DNA of 53,132 nucleotides from an uncultured Tenacibaculum sp. (GCA_947496185.1 CANMCD010000022.1:1-53132), one strand, 5' to 3'. Shown: positions 19,396-29,499, numbered from the stretch's first letter. Notes: generated from the sequence alone by a model not told the origin. A program made the numbers and translations.

Positions 19396-20709
19396 ATGGA
19401 GTTAAAAGAAAAATTATTATCATCATACGTAGCTTTTGAAAATGGATTAAACATCAATTCAGATGTACACAATATCCGCACGAAAGCTTTAGAAAATTTC
19501 GAAAAACTAGGTTTTCCTAGCAAAAAGCTTGAAGCTTGGAAATACACCTCTTTAAACAATGTTTTAAAGCACGATTATAGTCTTTTTCCAGATCATGATG
19601 TTGCTATTGAATTAGCCGATGTAAAAAAGTATTTCATTCATGATATTGACAGCTATAAAATTGTTTTTATTGACGGAAAATACAGCTCATTTTTATCAGA
19701 AACTACCCATGAAGGGATGGATGTTTGTCTTTTGTCTGCTGCACTTTCAAAAACAAAGTACAAGCCAGTTATTGAATATTATTTCAATAGAGCTGCCAAA
19801 CAAGACAATATGACTTCTTTGAATACAGCTTTTGCTACTGAAGGAGCTTATATACACATTCCTAGAGGTGTAGAAGTAGAAAAACCTATTCAAATTATCT
19901 ATTTTACCACAGGTAAAGAAGATGCTTCTTTGGTACAACCCAGAAATTTAATCGTAGCGGACAATAATGCACATGTTCAAATTATTGAACGCCATCAGAG
20001 CTTAACAGACAACCCAGTACTTACCAATTCTGTAACTGAAATCTATACCGATGTTCATGCTACTGTAGATTATTATAAAATTCAGAATGACAATAAAAAT
20101 GCTTCTTTAGTTGACAACACTTATATTGAGCAACAAAAAGAAAGTGTTTGTTCAGTACACACCTTTTCTTTTGGTGGAAATATTACCCGAAATAACTTAA
20201 ACTTTTTCCAAAAAGGAGAAAGAATTGATTCTATTTTAAAAGGTATTACCATTATTGAGGGAAAACAACACGTTGACCACCATACATTGGTACATCATAT
20301 TGAACCTAATTGTGAAAGTCATCAAGACTATAAGGGTATTTTTAATGAGCGATCTACAGGGGTATTTAACGGTAAAGTAATTGTTGAAAAAGAAGCACAA
20401 AAAACAAATGCATATCAACAAAACAACAATATTTTAATTAATGACAAGGCCACTATTAATGCCAAGCCACAATTAGAAATATTTGCTGACGATGTTAAAT
20501 GTTCTCATGGATGTACCATTGGTCAATTGGACGAACAAGCTTTGTTTTATATGCAACAACGAGGTATTCCTAAAAAAGAAGCAAGAGCCTTATTAATGTA
20601 TGCTTTTGCAAATACCGTTTTAGAAAGTGTAAAAATACCTGAAGTTAAGAAGAGAATTACTAAGTTAATCGCTACGAAATTAGGAGTTAATATTGGGTTT
20701 GACCTCTAA
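19396..20709 (+). CDS. sufD: Fe-S cluster assembly protein SufD
   Basis: The 437-residue protein resembles SufB in its C-terminal beta-helix, with IHIPRGVEVEKPIQI, FQKGERIDSILKGITIIEGKQHVDHHTLVHH, DYKGIFNERSTGVFNGKVIVEKEAQKTNAYQQNNN and SHGCTIGQLDEQALFYMQQRGI. It is the SufB partner in the SufBC2D scaffold. It is followed by a strong terminator. The sufS and sufE genes that often follow in Flavobacteriia are not in this operon. Confidence 0.95.
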   Translation: MELKEKLLSSYVAFENGLNINSDVHNIRTKALENFEKLGFPSKKLEAWKYTSLNNVLKHDYSLFPDHDVAIELADVKKYFIHDIDSYKIVFIDGKYSSFLSETTHEGMDVCLLSAALSKTKYKPVIEYYFNRAAKQDNMTSLNTAFATEGAYIHIPRGVEVEKPIQIIYFTTGKEDASLVQPRNLIVADNNAHVQIIERHQSLTDNPVLTNSVTEIYTDVHATVDYYKIQNDNKNASLVDNTYIEQQKESVCSVHTFSFGGNITRNNLNFFQKGERIDSILKGITIIEGKQHVDHHTLVHHIEPNCESHQDYKGIFNERSTGVFNGKVIVEKEAQKTNAYQQNNNILINDKATINAKPQLEIFADDVKCSHGCTIGQLDEQALFYMQQRGIPKKEARALLMYAFANTVLESVKIPEVKKRITKLIATKLGVNIGFDL

Positions 20710-20733
20710 TTAAGCAAGTAACTTTAATAATAT

Positions 20734-20767
20734 AAAATGAGTAACAAAGTTTGTTACTCATTTTTTT
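20734..20767 (+). terminator. Rho-independent terminator of the suf operon
   Basis: A stem of at least 11 bp (ATGAGTAACAA / TTGTTACTCAT) with a very short loop is followed by seven T on the plus strand, 25 bases after the sufD stop codon. Confidence 0.9.
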
Positions 20768-20792
20768 ATTTACTAGCTCAAAATAATAAACA

Positions 20793-20824
20793 CATAATGC
20801 CCAGAAATAATCCTGAGCATTATG
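20793..20824 (-). terminator. Inverted repeat, possible terminator of the serine protease gene
   Basis: CATAATGC and GCATTATG form an 8-bp stem, extended by an inner CAG/CTG, about 80 bases beyond the protease stop codon. No strong T run follows on the minus strand, so the role is uncertain. Confidence 0.4.
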
Positions 20825-20901
20825 AAAATTAATAGCTTATGTATAAACTCACTTTTAGCTAAAAACACTAAGAGCTGTGATGAGTTTTTGATATGATAAA
20901 A

Positions 20902-23229
20902 TTATTCTTTCACAAAAGTTTGAGAATACGAATCTATCGTTGTTTTTACTTCAATGATGTAAAATCCTTTGTTAAGCTCATCTAAGTCGATAGACTTCGA
21001 TAGTTCACCTTGTTGTACGATAGCTCCTGTCACATTCATTATTCGATACGTACCGTCTAATTCACGTTCTGGGATTCTAATTTGTAATGCTTTATGGGTA
21101 GGGTTAGGATACACCATTAAGTCATCAATAACTTCAGTTGTTGGTACAAATTCAGCAACTTCTTTAGGTGTAAATGAAGAATCTAAACAGAAGTTTTTGG
21201 TGTCTGTTCTTTTAAATTCACCTCCTGAAGCTAAAACTTTTCCATTACTTGACAGTTTATAAGATCCTCTTCCATAACTACAGCAAATACCGTCTCCATA
21301 AGAATCTTCAAATACTAAATCATAACATGCTTTAGGTAATGTTTTTGTCACCGTTACTTTAGAGCCACTAACTTGTCCTCCGTAGTTTCCTCCAGAGGCT
21401 ACTGCTTTACCAGAAGCATCTTTAATCTCCCAACTAGTTTCAGAAGCATATCGATCAAAAACAATTTCTAATGTTACTGTAGCGTCTCCGCCACCGCCAC
21501 CAGTACCTTTCTTAGAAAGTGCGAATTTATCAATTGCCATATCACCCTGCCAAGTTGTACCTGTTTGTCCATTAAAACGTAATTTAACCGTTTTTTTAGC
21601 ATAACTTTTTAAGCTAACAACAGCGGTTTGCCAAGAATTTCCTTGATTTCCTGATTTGCTCCATATAGATTTCCATGTTTTTCCTTTATCTGTACTTGCT
21701 TCAAGTTTTAGGCTTCCCATCGCACTGTTTCCATACATATGATAACTAAAGGTTACCGTAGCGTCACTCAAGTTTTTCATATCAAAACAAGGCGAAGTAA
21801 GAATGGCTTTTTTACTTGGGTAGTTTGGTGTTGAAGATTCCATATAAACATAATAGTTTCCATCGTTAGCTGATGAAGGCCCCGTATCTCTTGAAGGCGT
21901 CGTTCCTGATTTTACAGTCCAATTAAAATCATCTTTAGAGCTTTGAAGCCAATTACCGATACTATTTTCAAAACTTTCATTGTAAGGAAAACTACTTACA
22001 GTTTTTTCGCATTTAGCGTCACCACCAGGAGGCGTACCACCCCCACTATTGTCTACTCCTTTAGCAGGCATATCACTACCAATTGCACTAATTAAATTAT
22101 CCGATCTTCCGTAAGAACCGTTTGGACATCCTCCAGTATTGTGAATAGCAATCACAAGGTTTGAATTATAATCCAATACTGGTGAACCAGAACTTCCTCC
22201 TTCGGTATCCGCATAATAGGTAACTTGTCTACCAGATGAAGAGCTTGTATACACTCTTGAAAAACCTCCTGCTGTTGCATCTCTATCTGATTTTACAGAA
22301 ATTTCTTTTCTTCTTCCTCCAGGATGTTGAGGGATATAAATTCTATCCCCTTTTGCTGGTGCTGCAGAACTTAAACTTAAGAACCCATATTTATTTGTTG
22401 GGTTTGTTGGTAATTTAACTAAGGTATAATCTAAACCACTATTCGTTTTGATAAACGTTGCCGAAGAAGCAACTACATCACTTTGTGCTAAAGTTGAGCC
22501 CGAACAACCATCATGCTGATAATTGAACACGTAGTCAGTATTTTGTGCTCTAGAAGCCGACCCAATACAGTGGTTGTTTGTCATCAAATGCCCTTCATTT
22601 CCTAATAACCAGCCTGTACATAATGAAGTACCACCAATCATCAATCGACAAACTGCCTTGGCTTTTTCATACATGGTAGTTCCCTTATAACAAGCAATAC
22701 GTTCTTTGTTATCACTTGAACAAATAGAACGATTATCACCATTTATTTTACGCATGATTACATCTTCAGGATACCCATAGGCTACCTTCGTAATTTCAAA
22801 TCCATGATGACTGCCTACACCGCCCGAAGAGTATAATTTCACCTCTACTTTATCATCAAATAAAACTTGAGACCAGAAATCACTTATCATCGTCATATTA
22901 TTGTCTACAATCTTACCTTTACCTCCGTAGATTATAGATTTACCACTATTAAAACCTGTAATTTCTACATAATCACCTTCTGCTAAATCAAAGTTTTTAA
23001 AATACAGCTTGACATAAGAAGAGTTTTTTGAATAAAATACTTTGCTGTACGCAACTTGTTTTCCACTTTTATTGGAAGAAGATCTACTAAACCTTTGATA
23101 GGTCTTAGTTACCTTAATATCGGAGTCAAACTCATCTCCAATTTTAAAAATTTTCTGGGAATGCACTTGTTTTGTACAAAACAAAAAAGCAGCCAAAAGA
23201 ACCACTCTAAACGCGTAGTTTTTTTTCAT
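20902..23229 (-). CDS. T9SS-exported trypsin-like serine endopeptidase with MAM-like module
   Basis: The 775-residue protein has a signal peptide, a propeptide-like region, an S1-type peptidase domain resembling lysyl endopeptidases (His220 in LMTNNHCIG, Asp267 in GLDYTLVKLP, Ser347 in GGSSGSPVLD), a MAM-like beta-sandwich (about 410-580), a Cys-containing beta-domain with the EDSYGDGICCSYGRGSYKL motif (about 590-690) and a T9SS type A sorting domain (YPNPTHKALQI to the end). It should be secreted through the outer membrane and cut host, prey or environmental protein. It is a single gene on the minus strand, facing the suf operon tail to tail. Confidence 0.93.
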   Translation of the reverse strand: MKKNYAFRVVLLAAFLFCTKQVHSQKIFKIGDEFDSDIKVTKTYQRFSRSSSNKSGKQVAYSKVFYSKNSSYVKLYFKNFDLAEGDYVEITGFNSGKSIIYGGKGKIVDNNMTMISDFWSQVLFDDKVEVKLYSSGGVGSHHGFEITKVAYGYPEDVIMRKINGDNRSICSSDNKERIACYKGTTMYEKAKAVCRLMIGGTSLCTGWLLGNEGHLMTNNHCIGSASRAQNTDYVFNYQHDGCSGSTLAQSDVVASSATFIKTNSGLDYTLVKLPTNPTNKYGFLSLSSAAPAKGDRIYIPQHPGGRRKEISVKSDRDATAGGFSRVYTSSSSGRQVTYYADTEGGSSGSPVLDYNSNLVIAIHNTGGCPNGSYGRSDNLISAIGSDMPAKGVDNSGGGTPPGGDAKCEKTVSSFPYNESFENSIGNWLQSSKDDFNWTVKSGTTPSRDTGPSSANDGNYYVYMESSTPNYPSKKAILTSPCFDMKNLSDATVTFSYHMYGNSAMGSLKLEASTDKGKTWKSIWSKSGNQGNSWQTAVVSLKSYAKKTVKLRFNGQTGTTWQGDMAIDKFALSKKGTGGGGGDATVTLEIVFDRYASETSWEIKDASGKAVASGGNYGGQVSGSKVTVTKTLPKACYDLVFEDSYGDGICCSYGRGSYKLSSNGKVLASGGEFKRTDTKNFCLDSSFTPKEVAEFVPTTEVIDDLMVYPNPTHKALQIRIPERELDGTYRIMNVTGAIVQQGELSKSIDLDELNKGFYIIEVKTTIDSYSQTFVKE

Positions 23230-23366
23230 TTTTATATATTTTGTTGGTTAATTAATGAGACCTAAATTAACCATATTCAAAACATACCGCAATTTTATGT
23301 TAATTTTATACAGATTTTTTACTAAAACGTTGTATTAAATGTTTTTCACATAACAAAAAACAAGTT

Positions 23367-24038
23367 TTAAGAGTTTTCCCTTCGAACCATTTCATTTACC
23401 CATTCAGGCATAAATGGCGATGTACACCCTTTTGGAACTGGGTAATCTCTATACACACCTAATTCCTCTCCTATAGCTAATGCTTTTTTTCTATAATTCG
23501 GTAAATAGATTCCTATATAAGCTAAAGCAATATTCATTGTCCATTTTACTTCTTCGGGGGCATTTTTCATTTGTTTGTAAATCGTTTCTAAAATTTCAGG
23601 GATATTTAATACCGTTGGTTCAACCCTAGCTTTGATAGCGGTTAAATTCCAACCAGCTCTGGCTAACATAAGGTTTGAAGATACCATCCATTTTTCTCGT
23701 ACTACGCCATTTTTAGGATGTGGCTTTACAACGTAAGAATTTACCCAATCAGCTACCCTAACAAAATTGGTAGAACTTACAATGTATTCAAGCTCTTCTA
23801 AAGATAACTTTTCAGGTTCCATGATGAGAATTGACAAGAATCTAGCATCAACATTTTCTGTATTCCATAATGCTATTGACAATTCATGGTTTGTTTTTAA
23901 CTTTTTGGCAAGTTTTCGAATACTGCCTAGTTTTACACCAAACAACGTTCCTTTTTTAAAGCCTGCTTTTATATAATGTTTACGTACTTTTTCTTCTCCT
24001 AACGATTCTAATTCTTTTATTATCTCTTCAACCCCCAT
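23367..24038 (-). CDS. AlkD-like DNA alkylation repair HEAT-repeat protein
   Basis: The helical HEAT-repeat sequence (GVEEIIKELESLGEEKVRKHY, GVKLGSIRKLAKKLKTNHELSIALWNTENVDARFLSILI, VNSYVVKPH and SNLMLARAGWNL) fits the AlkD/DNA alkylation repair family, whose members remove alkylated bases as glycosylases. The catalytic Asp of AlkD cannot be assigned with certainty here, and many Bacteroidota homologues are untested. The ATG at 24038 was preferred to the upstream TTG at 24059, giving 223 residues. It lies alone between the protease gene and the PA14 gene. Confidence 0.75.
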   Translation of the reverse strand: MGVEEIIKELESLGEEKVRKHYIKAGFKKGTLFGVKLGSIRKLAKKLKTNHELSIALWNTENVDARFLSILIMEPEKLSLEELEYIVSSTNFVRVADWVNSYVVKPHPKNGVVREKWMVSSNLMLARAGWNLTAIKARVEPTVLNIPEILETIYKQMKNAPEEVKWTMNIALAYIGIYLPNYRKKALAIGEELGVYRDYPVPKGCTSPFMPEWVNEMVRRENS

Positions 24039-24152
24039 ATGTAAAATATTTATAATCAAACAATTTACAATTTTATAAGATTAAATCCTAGACATAAAAA
24101 TGACAATTACCCAAGTCGTAATACCTTCAATAATATTTTTTACAAAAAACGC

Positions 24153-24854
24153 TTATTTATTTAAATAGTAAAATTGATTTGCTTGTAAGGTACTTCCTAC
24201 TAAATAACCATCGGGATTTGCTCCCCAAGTAAACCGCATAAAATCAAACCCTCCGTGTTCGTAATACCAAAATTCAATTACATGATCTCCTTGCGTTAAA
24301 TTTACAGTTCCTTGTCGTGTAGTAGATCCTTGATCGTACCAGCTTTCAAGTACCATCCGATTATCAATATAAATTCGACTTCCATCATCTGATGTTGAGC
24401 TAAATGTAAACGAACCCGCGTTTTGTACTTTTATGACTCCTGTAAACAATAAAATATACCCTTGATTATCAGGAGCAATACTAGCTCTTAAACTATCATC
24501 TAAATTAGCATTGGTAGTTCCTTCACTAGCTATCACTCCTAAATTTCGATTACATATATTAGGGCTTGTAGTATTATTAATATTCCATGTATAATATCGT
24601 AATCCAACGTGCTGAGTATTGGCACTCGAATCACTCGACGTGGGTAACCAAGTGGTTCCATCAAAATAATATATGGTACGATCTTCGTTATTGAACACCA
24701 ACGACCCCGTATTGGGATTTACAATACTATTCATTTCTACACTCGTCCCTACTGTAGGCAAGGTAAAAATAGCATCCGCATCAATTTGTGCAGACAAGGA
24801 AATAGAAATATGTAAAAGGAATATACAGGCAATTTTTTGATAAAATTTTATCAT
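24153..24854 (-). CDS. PA14-domain secreted protein
   Basis: A signal peptide (MIKFYQKIACIFLLHISISLSAQ) is followed by a short stretch seen in Bacteroidota surface proteins (SLVFNNEDRTIYYFDGTTWLPTS), then a PA14-type beta-barrel (about residues 80-230) with SFTFSSTSDDGSRIYIDNRMVLESW and GDHVIEFWYYEHGG. PA14 domains bind carbohydrate in many proteins, but the ligand here is unknown. The ATG at 24854 was chosen over a GTG nine bases upstream. It ends 233 residues later with no sorting domain. Confidence 0.82.
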   Translation of the reverse strand: MIKFYQKIACIFLLHISISLSAQIDADAIFTLPTVGTSVEMNSIVNPNTGSLVFNNEDRTIYYFDGTTWLPTSSDSSANTQHVGLRYYTWNINNTTSPNICNRNLGVIASEGTTNANLDDSLRASIAPDNQGYILLFTGVIKVQNAGSFTFSSTSDDGSRIYIDNRMVLESWYDQGSTTRQGTVNLTQGDHVIEFWYYEHGGFDFMRFTWGANPDGYLVGSTLQANQFYYLNK

Positions 24855-24894
24855 AACTTTCACTTTGCTTTTCTCATTTTCAAAGATATAAAAA

Positions 24895-24920
24895 AAGCCT
24901 TACGAATGTATGTAAGGCTT
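24895..24920 (-). terminator. Rho-independent terminator of sucAB
   Basis: A 9-bp stem (AAGCCTTAC / GTAAGGCTT) with an 8-base loop is followed on the minus strand by TTTTTT. It lies 29 bases past the sucB stop codon. Confidence 0.88.
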
Positions 24921-24948
24921 CTTTTGTATAATAAAATTAAAAATTATA

Positions 24949-26154
24949 TTATAATTCTAATGCTTTAGTTGGGTTCTTGTCCATTAGTATTTCTACTGGA
25001 TTTTCCAATGCTTCTTTGACAGCTACTAAGAATCCTACCGATTCTCTACCGTCTATGATTCTATGATCATATGATAAAGCGACATACATAATAGGTTGTA
25101 TCACAACTTCCCCGTCAACAGCCATTGGTCTATTTACGATATTATGCATTCCTAAGATTCCACTTTGTGGAGGGTTGATTATTGGTGTTGATAGCATAGA
25201 TCCGAAAACCCCTCCGTTAGTAATGGTGAAGGTACCTCCTGTCATTTCATCAACGGTAATTTGTCCATCTCTGGCACGCAAAGCCAAACGTTTAACTTCG
25301 CTTTCTACCCCTCTAAAAGTTAGGTTCTCTGCATTTCTAATAACAGGCACCATAAGTCCTTTTGGTCCTGATACTGCTATAGAAATATCTTGAAAATCAT
25401 GCGCTACCTTGTAATCTCCATCAATCATAGAGTTTACATCTGGATACATTTTTAAAGCCCTAACAACGGCTAAAGTAAAGAAAGACATAAAACCTAGCCC
25501 AACTCCATGCTTGTCTTTAAAGGCTTCTTTAAACTCTTTTCTTAAATCGAAAATAGGTTGCATATTCACTTCGTTAAAAGTGGTAAGCATTGCTGTTTCG
25601 TTCTTTACAGAAACCAAACGTTGCGCAACCTTTCTACGTAACATAGAAAGCTTCTTACGTTCAGTTCCTCTAGCACCATTTCCTGGTGTACCCATTGAAG
25701 GTACGGCTTTTACAGCGTCTTCTTTTGTAACTCGACCGTCTTTTCCAGTACCTTTTACTGCTGATGCAGCGATTCCTTTTTCTGCTAAAATCTTCTTAGC
25801 AGCAGGAGATGCCGATCCAGTAGCATAGGTTTCTTTTGCTTTTACTTCCTGTGTAGTTTCTTTATTTTCAACTTTTACCGACTCAGTTTTAGGAGTTGCT
25901 GATCCTTCAGGTTTTGCTGCATCCATATCGATATGGCACACAACTGCGCCCACTGCGACAGCGTCTCCTTCTTCAGCTTTTAATGTAATTACACCACTTT
26001 CTTCAGCAGGTAATTCTAAGGTAGCTTTATCAGAATCTACTTCGGCAATAGGTTGATCCTTTTCAACATAATCACCATCTTCAACCAACCACGTTGCTAT
26101 TTCTACTTCGGTAATTGATTCCCCTGGAGAAGGAACTTTCATTTCTAGAACCAT
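24949..26154 (-). CDS. sucB: 2-oxoglutarate dehydrogenase E2 (dihydrolipoyl succinyltransferase)
   Basis: A lipoyl domain at the N-terminus carries the lipoylated lysine in [11 protein letters not shown] (Lys43); a linker and a peripheral-subunit-binding domain follow ([35 protein letters not shown]), then the catalytic domain with [11 protein letters not shown] (His and Asp active site). It moves the succinyl group to CoA in the TCA cycle. It is 80 bases downstream of sucA in one operon; the shared E3 is elsewhere. Confidence 0.97.
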   Translation of the reverse strand: MVLEMKVPSPGESITEVEIATWLVEDGDYVEKDQPIAEVDSDKATLELPAEESGVITLKAEEGDAVAVGAVVCHIDMDAAKPEGSATPKTESVKVENKETTQEVKAKETYATGSASPAAKKILAEKGIAASAVKGTGKDGRVTKEDAVKAVPSMGTPGNGARGTERKKLSMLRRKVAQRLVSVKNETAMLTTFNEVNMQPIFDLRKEFKEAFKDKHGVGLGFMSFFTLAVVRALKMYPDVNSMIDGDYKVAHDFQDISIAVSGPKGLMVPVIRNAENLTFRGVESEVKRLALRARDGQITVDEMTGGTFTITNGGVFGSMLSTPIINPPQSGILGMHNIVNRPMAVDGEVVIQPIMYVALSYDHRIIDGRESVGFLVAVKEALENPVEILMDKNPTKALEL

Positions 26155-26234
26155 CAGTCTTTAATTTTGTTTATCTGAATTTGTGTTGTTTTCTTTATTC
26201 GTTAGGCATATTTAATTTACACCTTATTTTACTT

Positions 26235-28961
26235 TTAATCAAATACTTTATCGATTACTTCTTGATGACGACGTCTAAATCGCACACTTGACCCTGCTGC
26301 AGGAGCAGAATGATATCCTCTAGAGGCACACTCAAGGGTAGCCAAATCAAAACGCTCTACCATATACCCCCATGCTCCCATATTCTTTGGCTCTTCTTGC
26401 GCCCAAATATAACGTTCTACATCAGAATATTTATCGATAATCTTTTTAATTTTTTCTTTATGTAATGGGAAAAGTTGTTCAATTCTTATCAAAGCGACAT
26501 CATTTCTTCCCAATTTTTCACGCTCTGCTAACAGGTCATAATAAAATTTACCCATACAAAAGACCATTTTCTTTACCCCTGCAACGTCAATTGTATCGTC
26601 AATTACCTCTTCAAAAGTTCCATTGGCAAGCTCCTCCATAGTGCTTACTGCTTTTGGTAAACGTAATAAACTCTTAGGTGTGAAAACAATTAATGGTTTT
26701 CTAAAATCACGTTTCATCTGACGTCTAAGAATATGATAAATATTCGCAGGTGTAGAACAATTTGCTATGGTCCAATTATCAATCGCAGAAGATTGTAAAA
26801 ATCGTTCTATTCTTGCCGACGAGTGTTCAGGTCCTTGTCCTTCATATCCATGAGGCAACAACATCACCAAACCATTTTGCAACTTCCATTTATCTTCTGC
26901 TGAAGATATATATTGGTCAAACATAATTTGTGCTCCATTGGCAAAGTCACCAAACTGTGCTTCCCATATTGTCAGTGTATTTGGAGCTGCCATGGCATAA
27001 CCGTAATCAAAACCTAACACACCGTATTCGGATAAATGCGAATTGTATATCGTCATTTCCCCTTTGTTGTTCTGGTTGGTGTTTAAAAGGTTAATTCTTT
27101 CTTCTGATACTTCATCACGTAAAATTGCATGACGGTGTGAAAACGTTCCTCTTTCTACATCTTCCCCAGATATACGTACATCGTACCCTTCTTCTAGAAG
27201 TGTTCCATAGGCTAAGTTTTCAGCAGTACCCCAATCTAATTCATTGGTTTCAAATACTCTTTTAGCTCTATCGTTTAATATACGTTCTGCTTTTCTTACA
27301 AACTTTACACCTTCTGGTGCTGTAGCAATAATTTTTGCTATCCCTTTAAGTTTTTCTAAACTATAACTTGTGTCAACTGGTTGCAGCATTGCTTCCAGTT
27401 GCTTTCGAACGAATCCATCCCAAACCTCTGGCATAAACTCATTTACACGAGATACTTCTTGTTTTTTAGACTCTTGAAATTCAGTTTCAAGCATGTCTTT
27501 AAACTCTTTCGTTATCGTTGTTACATAAGCATCGTCTACCTTCCCTTCTGCAACAAGCTTTTCGGCATAAATTACTTTTGGATTTTTATGCTTTGCAATC
27601 GATTTGTATAAATTAGGCTGTGTAAACCTTGGCTCGTCTCCTTCATTATGTCCGTATTTTCTGTACCCTAATAAATCTACAAAAACGTCACGCTTAAACT
27701 TCATTCGAAATTCTACAGCTAACTGCATTGCATGGCAAACTGCCTCTGCATCATCCGCATTTACATGCAATACTGGTGACAATGTAACTTTACCTACATC
27801 TGTACAGTAATTACTTGAACGCGCATCTAAATAATTGGTGGTAAATCCAACCTGATTATTTACTACAACATGGATGGTACCTCCTGTTTTATACCCATTC
27901 AACTGTGCCATTTGCACGACCTCATACACAATCCCCTGACCAGCTATGGCAGCATCACCATGTACTAGTATCGGAAGGATTTTCGCATCGTCTCCTTCGT
28001 ATTTATTGTCAATTTTAGCTCTAACAATTCCTTCTACAACAGCATCTACTGTTTCGAGATGTGAAGGGTTAGGTACTAAGTTCATTTTTATTTCTTGTCC
28101 TTCCATATAGGTTTTACTTAATGTTAAACCTAAATGGTACTTTACATCACCATCTATATCTTGGTCTTCGAAATCTTTTCCTTCAAACTCGCTAAATAAA
28201 TCGCGAACTGGCTTTTTGAAAATATTCACCAAGGTATTCAATCGTCCTCGGTGTGCCATTCCTAAAACACATTCCTTTACATCATATTTTTCTGCCGCAT
28301 CTCTTAGCGCCATACTAATACCCGGTATCAAGGTTTCACCTCCCTCTATAGAGAAACGTTTTTGCCCTACGTACTTCGTTTGAAGGAAGTTTTCAAATCC
28401 TACCGCTTGGTTTAATTTAGAAAGGATATATTTTTTGGTATCCGAAGAATAATCGGGATGATTGTCATTTTTATTCAAACGGTCTTGCCACCATTTCAAT
28501 TCCTCTGGATTACGTAAATACATATACTCAACACCAATACTATCACAATAGATGGTTTTTAAATGTTGAATAATATCAGAAAGTTTCTTTGGGCCAATAC
28601 CTAATATTTCTCCAGCATTAAAAACAGTAGACAAATCGCTTTGTGTTAGTCCGAAGTTTTCTATATCCAGTGTTGGTGAATATTTTCTTCTTTCTCTAAC
28701 TGGATTGGTTTTAGTAAATAAGTGTCCTCTAGTACGATATCCGTTTATAAGGTCAATTACTAAAAACTCTTTGCGAACTTCTTCTGGTATTTCAACTGAA
28801 TTTTCATCTTCTGTTAATGAATAACTTTCATTAGCTAGATCGTACCCTTGAAAGAAGCTCCTCCAACTTGGTTCTATCGCATCAGGATTTTTTTGATATT
28901 GTTCGTACAAATCTCCAACGAATCCAGAATGTACTGCGTTTAAGAACGAAAACTTGTCCAT
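26235..28961 (-). CDS. sucA: 2-oxoglutarate dehydrogenase E1 (thiamine-diphosphate dependent)
   Basis: The 908-residue protein starts with MDKFSFLNAVHSGFVGDLYEQYQKNPDAIEPSWRSFFQGYD, the conserved E2-binding N-terminus, and contains LGMAHRGRLNTLVNI, the ThDP motif GDAAIAGQGIVYE to NNQVGFTT, and a C-terminal transketolase-like domain (SHRHAILRDE and LPHGYEGQGPEHSSARIERFL). It decarboxylates 2-oxoglutarate and succinylates the E2 lipoyl group. A good promoter lies about 44 bases upstream of its start. Confidence 0.97.
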   Translation of the reverse strand: MDKFSFLNAVHSGFVGDLYEQYQKNPDAIEPSWRSFFQGYDLANESYSLTEDENSVEIPEEVRKEFLVIDLINGYRTRGHLFTKTNPVRERRKYSPTLDIENFGLTQSDLSTVFNAGEILGIGPKKLSDIIQHLKTIYCDSIGVEYMYLRNPEELKWWQDRLNKNDNHPDYSSDTKKYILSKLNQAVGFENFLQTKYVGQKRFSIEGGETLIPGISMALRDAAEKYDVKECVLGMAHRGRLNTLVNIFKKPVRDLFSEFEGKDFEDQDIDGDVKYHLGLTLSKTYMEGQEIKMNLVPNPSHLETVDAVVEGIVRAKIDNKYEGDDAKILPILVHGDAAIAGQGIVYEVVQMAQLNGYKTGGTIHVVVNNQVGFTTNYLDARSSNYCTDVGKVTLSPVLHVNADDAEAVCHAMQLAVEFRMKFKRDVFVDLLGYRKYGHNEGDEPRFTQPNLYKSIAKHKNPKVIYAEKLVAEGKVDDAYVTTITKEFKDMLETEFQESKKQEVSRVNEFMPEVWDGFVRKQLEAMLQPVDTSYSLEKLKGIAKIIATAPEGVKFVRKAERILNDRAKRVFETNELDWGTAENLAYGTLLEEGYDVRISGEDVERGTFSHRHAILRDEVSEERINLLNTNQNNKGEMTIYNSHLSEYGVLGFDYGYAMAAPNTLTIWEAQFGDFANGAQIMFDQYISSAEDKWKLQNGLVMLLPHGYEGQGPEHSSARIERFLQSSAIDNWTIANCSTPANIYHILRRQMKRDFRKPLIVFTPKSLLRLPKAVSTMEELANGTFEEVIDDTIDVAGVKKMVFCMGKFYYDLLAEREKLGRNDVALIRIEQLFPLHKEKIKKIIDKYSDVERYIWAQEEPKNMGAWGYMVERFDLATLECASRGYHSAPAAGSSVRFRRRHQEVIDKVFD

Positions 28962-29004
28962 AATTTTTATATAAACTTTTCTTTATAAATAAGAATAATG
29001 GATA

Positions 29005-29032
29005 CAAAAGTACAATTTTTAGGCATATCAAA
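29005..29032 (-). promoter_or_regulatory. Promoter of sucA-sucB
   Basis: On the minus strand TTTG is followed after 16 bases by TACTTTTG, a full Bacteroidota promoter (TTTG-N-TAnnTTTG), 44 bases before the sucA start codon. Confidence 0.7.
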
Positions 29033-29206
29033 TATTTTTTATTTTAATATTTTCCTCCGTATTTACTGTCTTTTTTTTGACATCTTACAGAATGACAACA
29101 CAAATAACCGCCCTCTTTTGTAGTTTTTAAAAACTGTTTAAAAAATTGAATTACAGCTTTTTCTCAACTACCCCTTGTTAAAACTCGCATTTTATTTCAC
29201 TTTTTA

Positions 29207-29237
29207 TTTGGAGATATCAAAAAAACACTTAAATTTG
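29207..29237 (+). promoter_or_regulatory. Promoter of the tRNA-Asn pair
   Basis: TTTG, then a 19-base spacer, then TAAATTTG: a complete match to the Bacteroidota TTTG/TAnnTTTG promoter, 32 bases before the first tRNA. The 308-base gap between sucA and the tRNA also holds the sucA promoter; nothing else was seen in it. Confidence 0.75.
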
Positions 29238-29269
29238 CACTCGCATTTTGAGGAAGCAATGTTTTAAAC

Positions 29270-29343
29270 TCCTCCTTAGCTCAGTTGGTTAGAGCATCTG
29301 ACTGTTAATCAGAGGGTCCTTGGTTCGAGCCCAAGAGGAGGAG
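29270..29343 (+). tRNA. tRNA-Asn (anticodon GTT)
   Basis: A 74-base cloverleaf: acceptor TCCTCCT pairs with AGGAGGA, the D-arm is GCTC/GAGC, the anticodon stem TCTGA/TCAGA encloses CTGTTAA with anticodon GTT, and the T-arm is CTTGG/CCAAG around TTCGAGC. The CCA end is not encoded. Confidence 0.97.
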
Positions 29344-29382
29344 CTTTTTTAAACAACATCTTAATCAATTTGCACTATACAT

Positions 29383-29456
29383 TCCTCCTTAGCTCAGTTG
29401 GTTAGAGCATCTGACTGTTAATCAGAGGGTCCTTGGTTCGAGCCCAAGAGGAGGAG
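29383..29456 (+). tRNA. tRNA-Asn (anticodon GTT), identical second copy
   Basis: The sequence is base-for-base identical to the copy at 29270-29343, offset by 113 bases. The 39-base spacer between them differs from the upstream flank except for a short TTTGCACT-like stretch. Both copies are probably cut from one transcript that ends at the hairpin at 29461. Confidence 0.97.
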
Positions 29457-29460
29457 CTGA

Positions 29461-29489
29461 AAAAGACTTTACAATACGTAAAGTCTTTT
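29461..29489 (+). terminator. Bidirectional terminator between tRNA-Asn and the ABC exporter
   Basis: A 12-bp stem (AAAAGACTTTAC / GTAAAGTCTTTT) around a 5-base loop is followed by T runs on both strands, so it can end the tRNA transcript on plus and the exporter transcript on minus. Confidence 0.88.
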
Positions 29490-29499
29490 TTTATTTCAT

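Noticed and set aside
28999-29124. A plus-strand ORF of about 40 codons starting MDTKVQFLG
   Set aside because: It overlaps the sucA promoter region, has no ribosome-binding site or family features and is rich in Phe and Ile as expected from AT-rich spacer.
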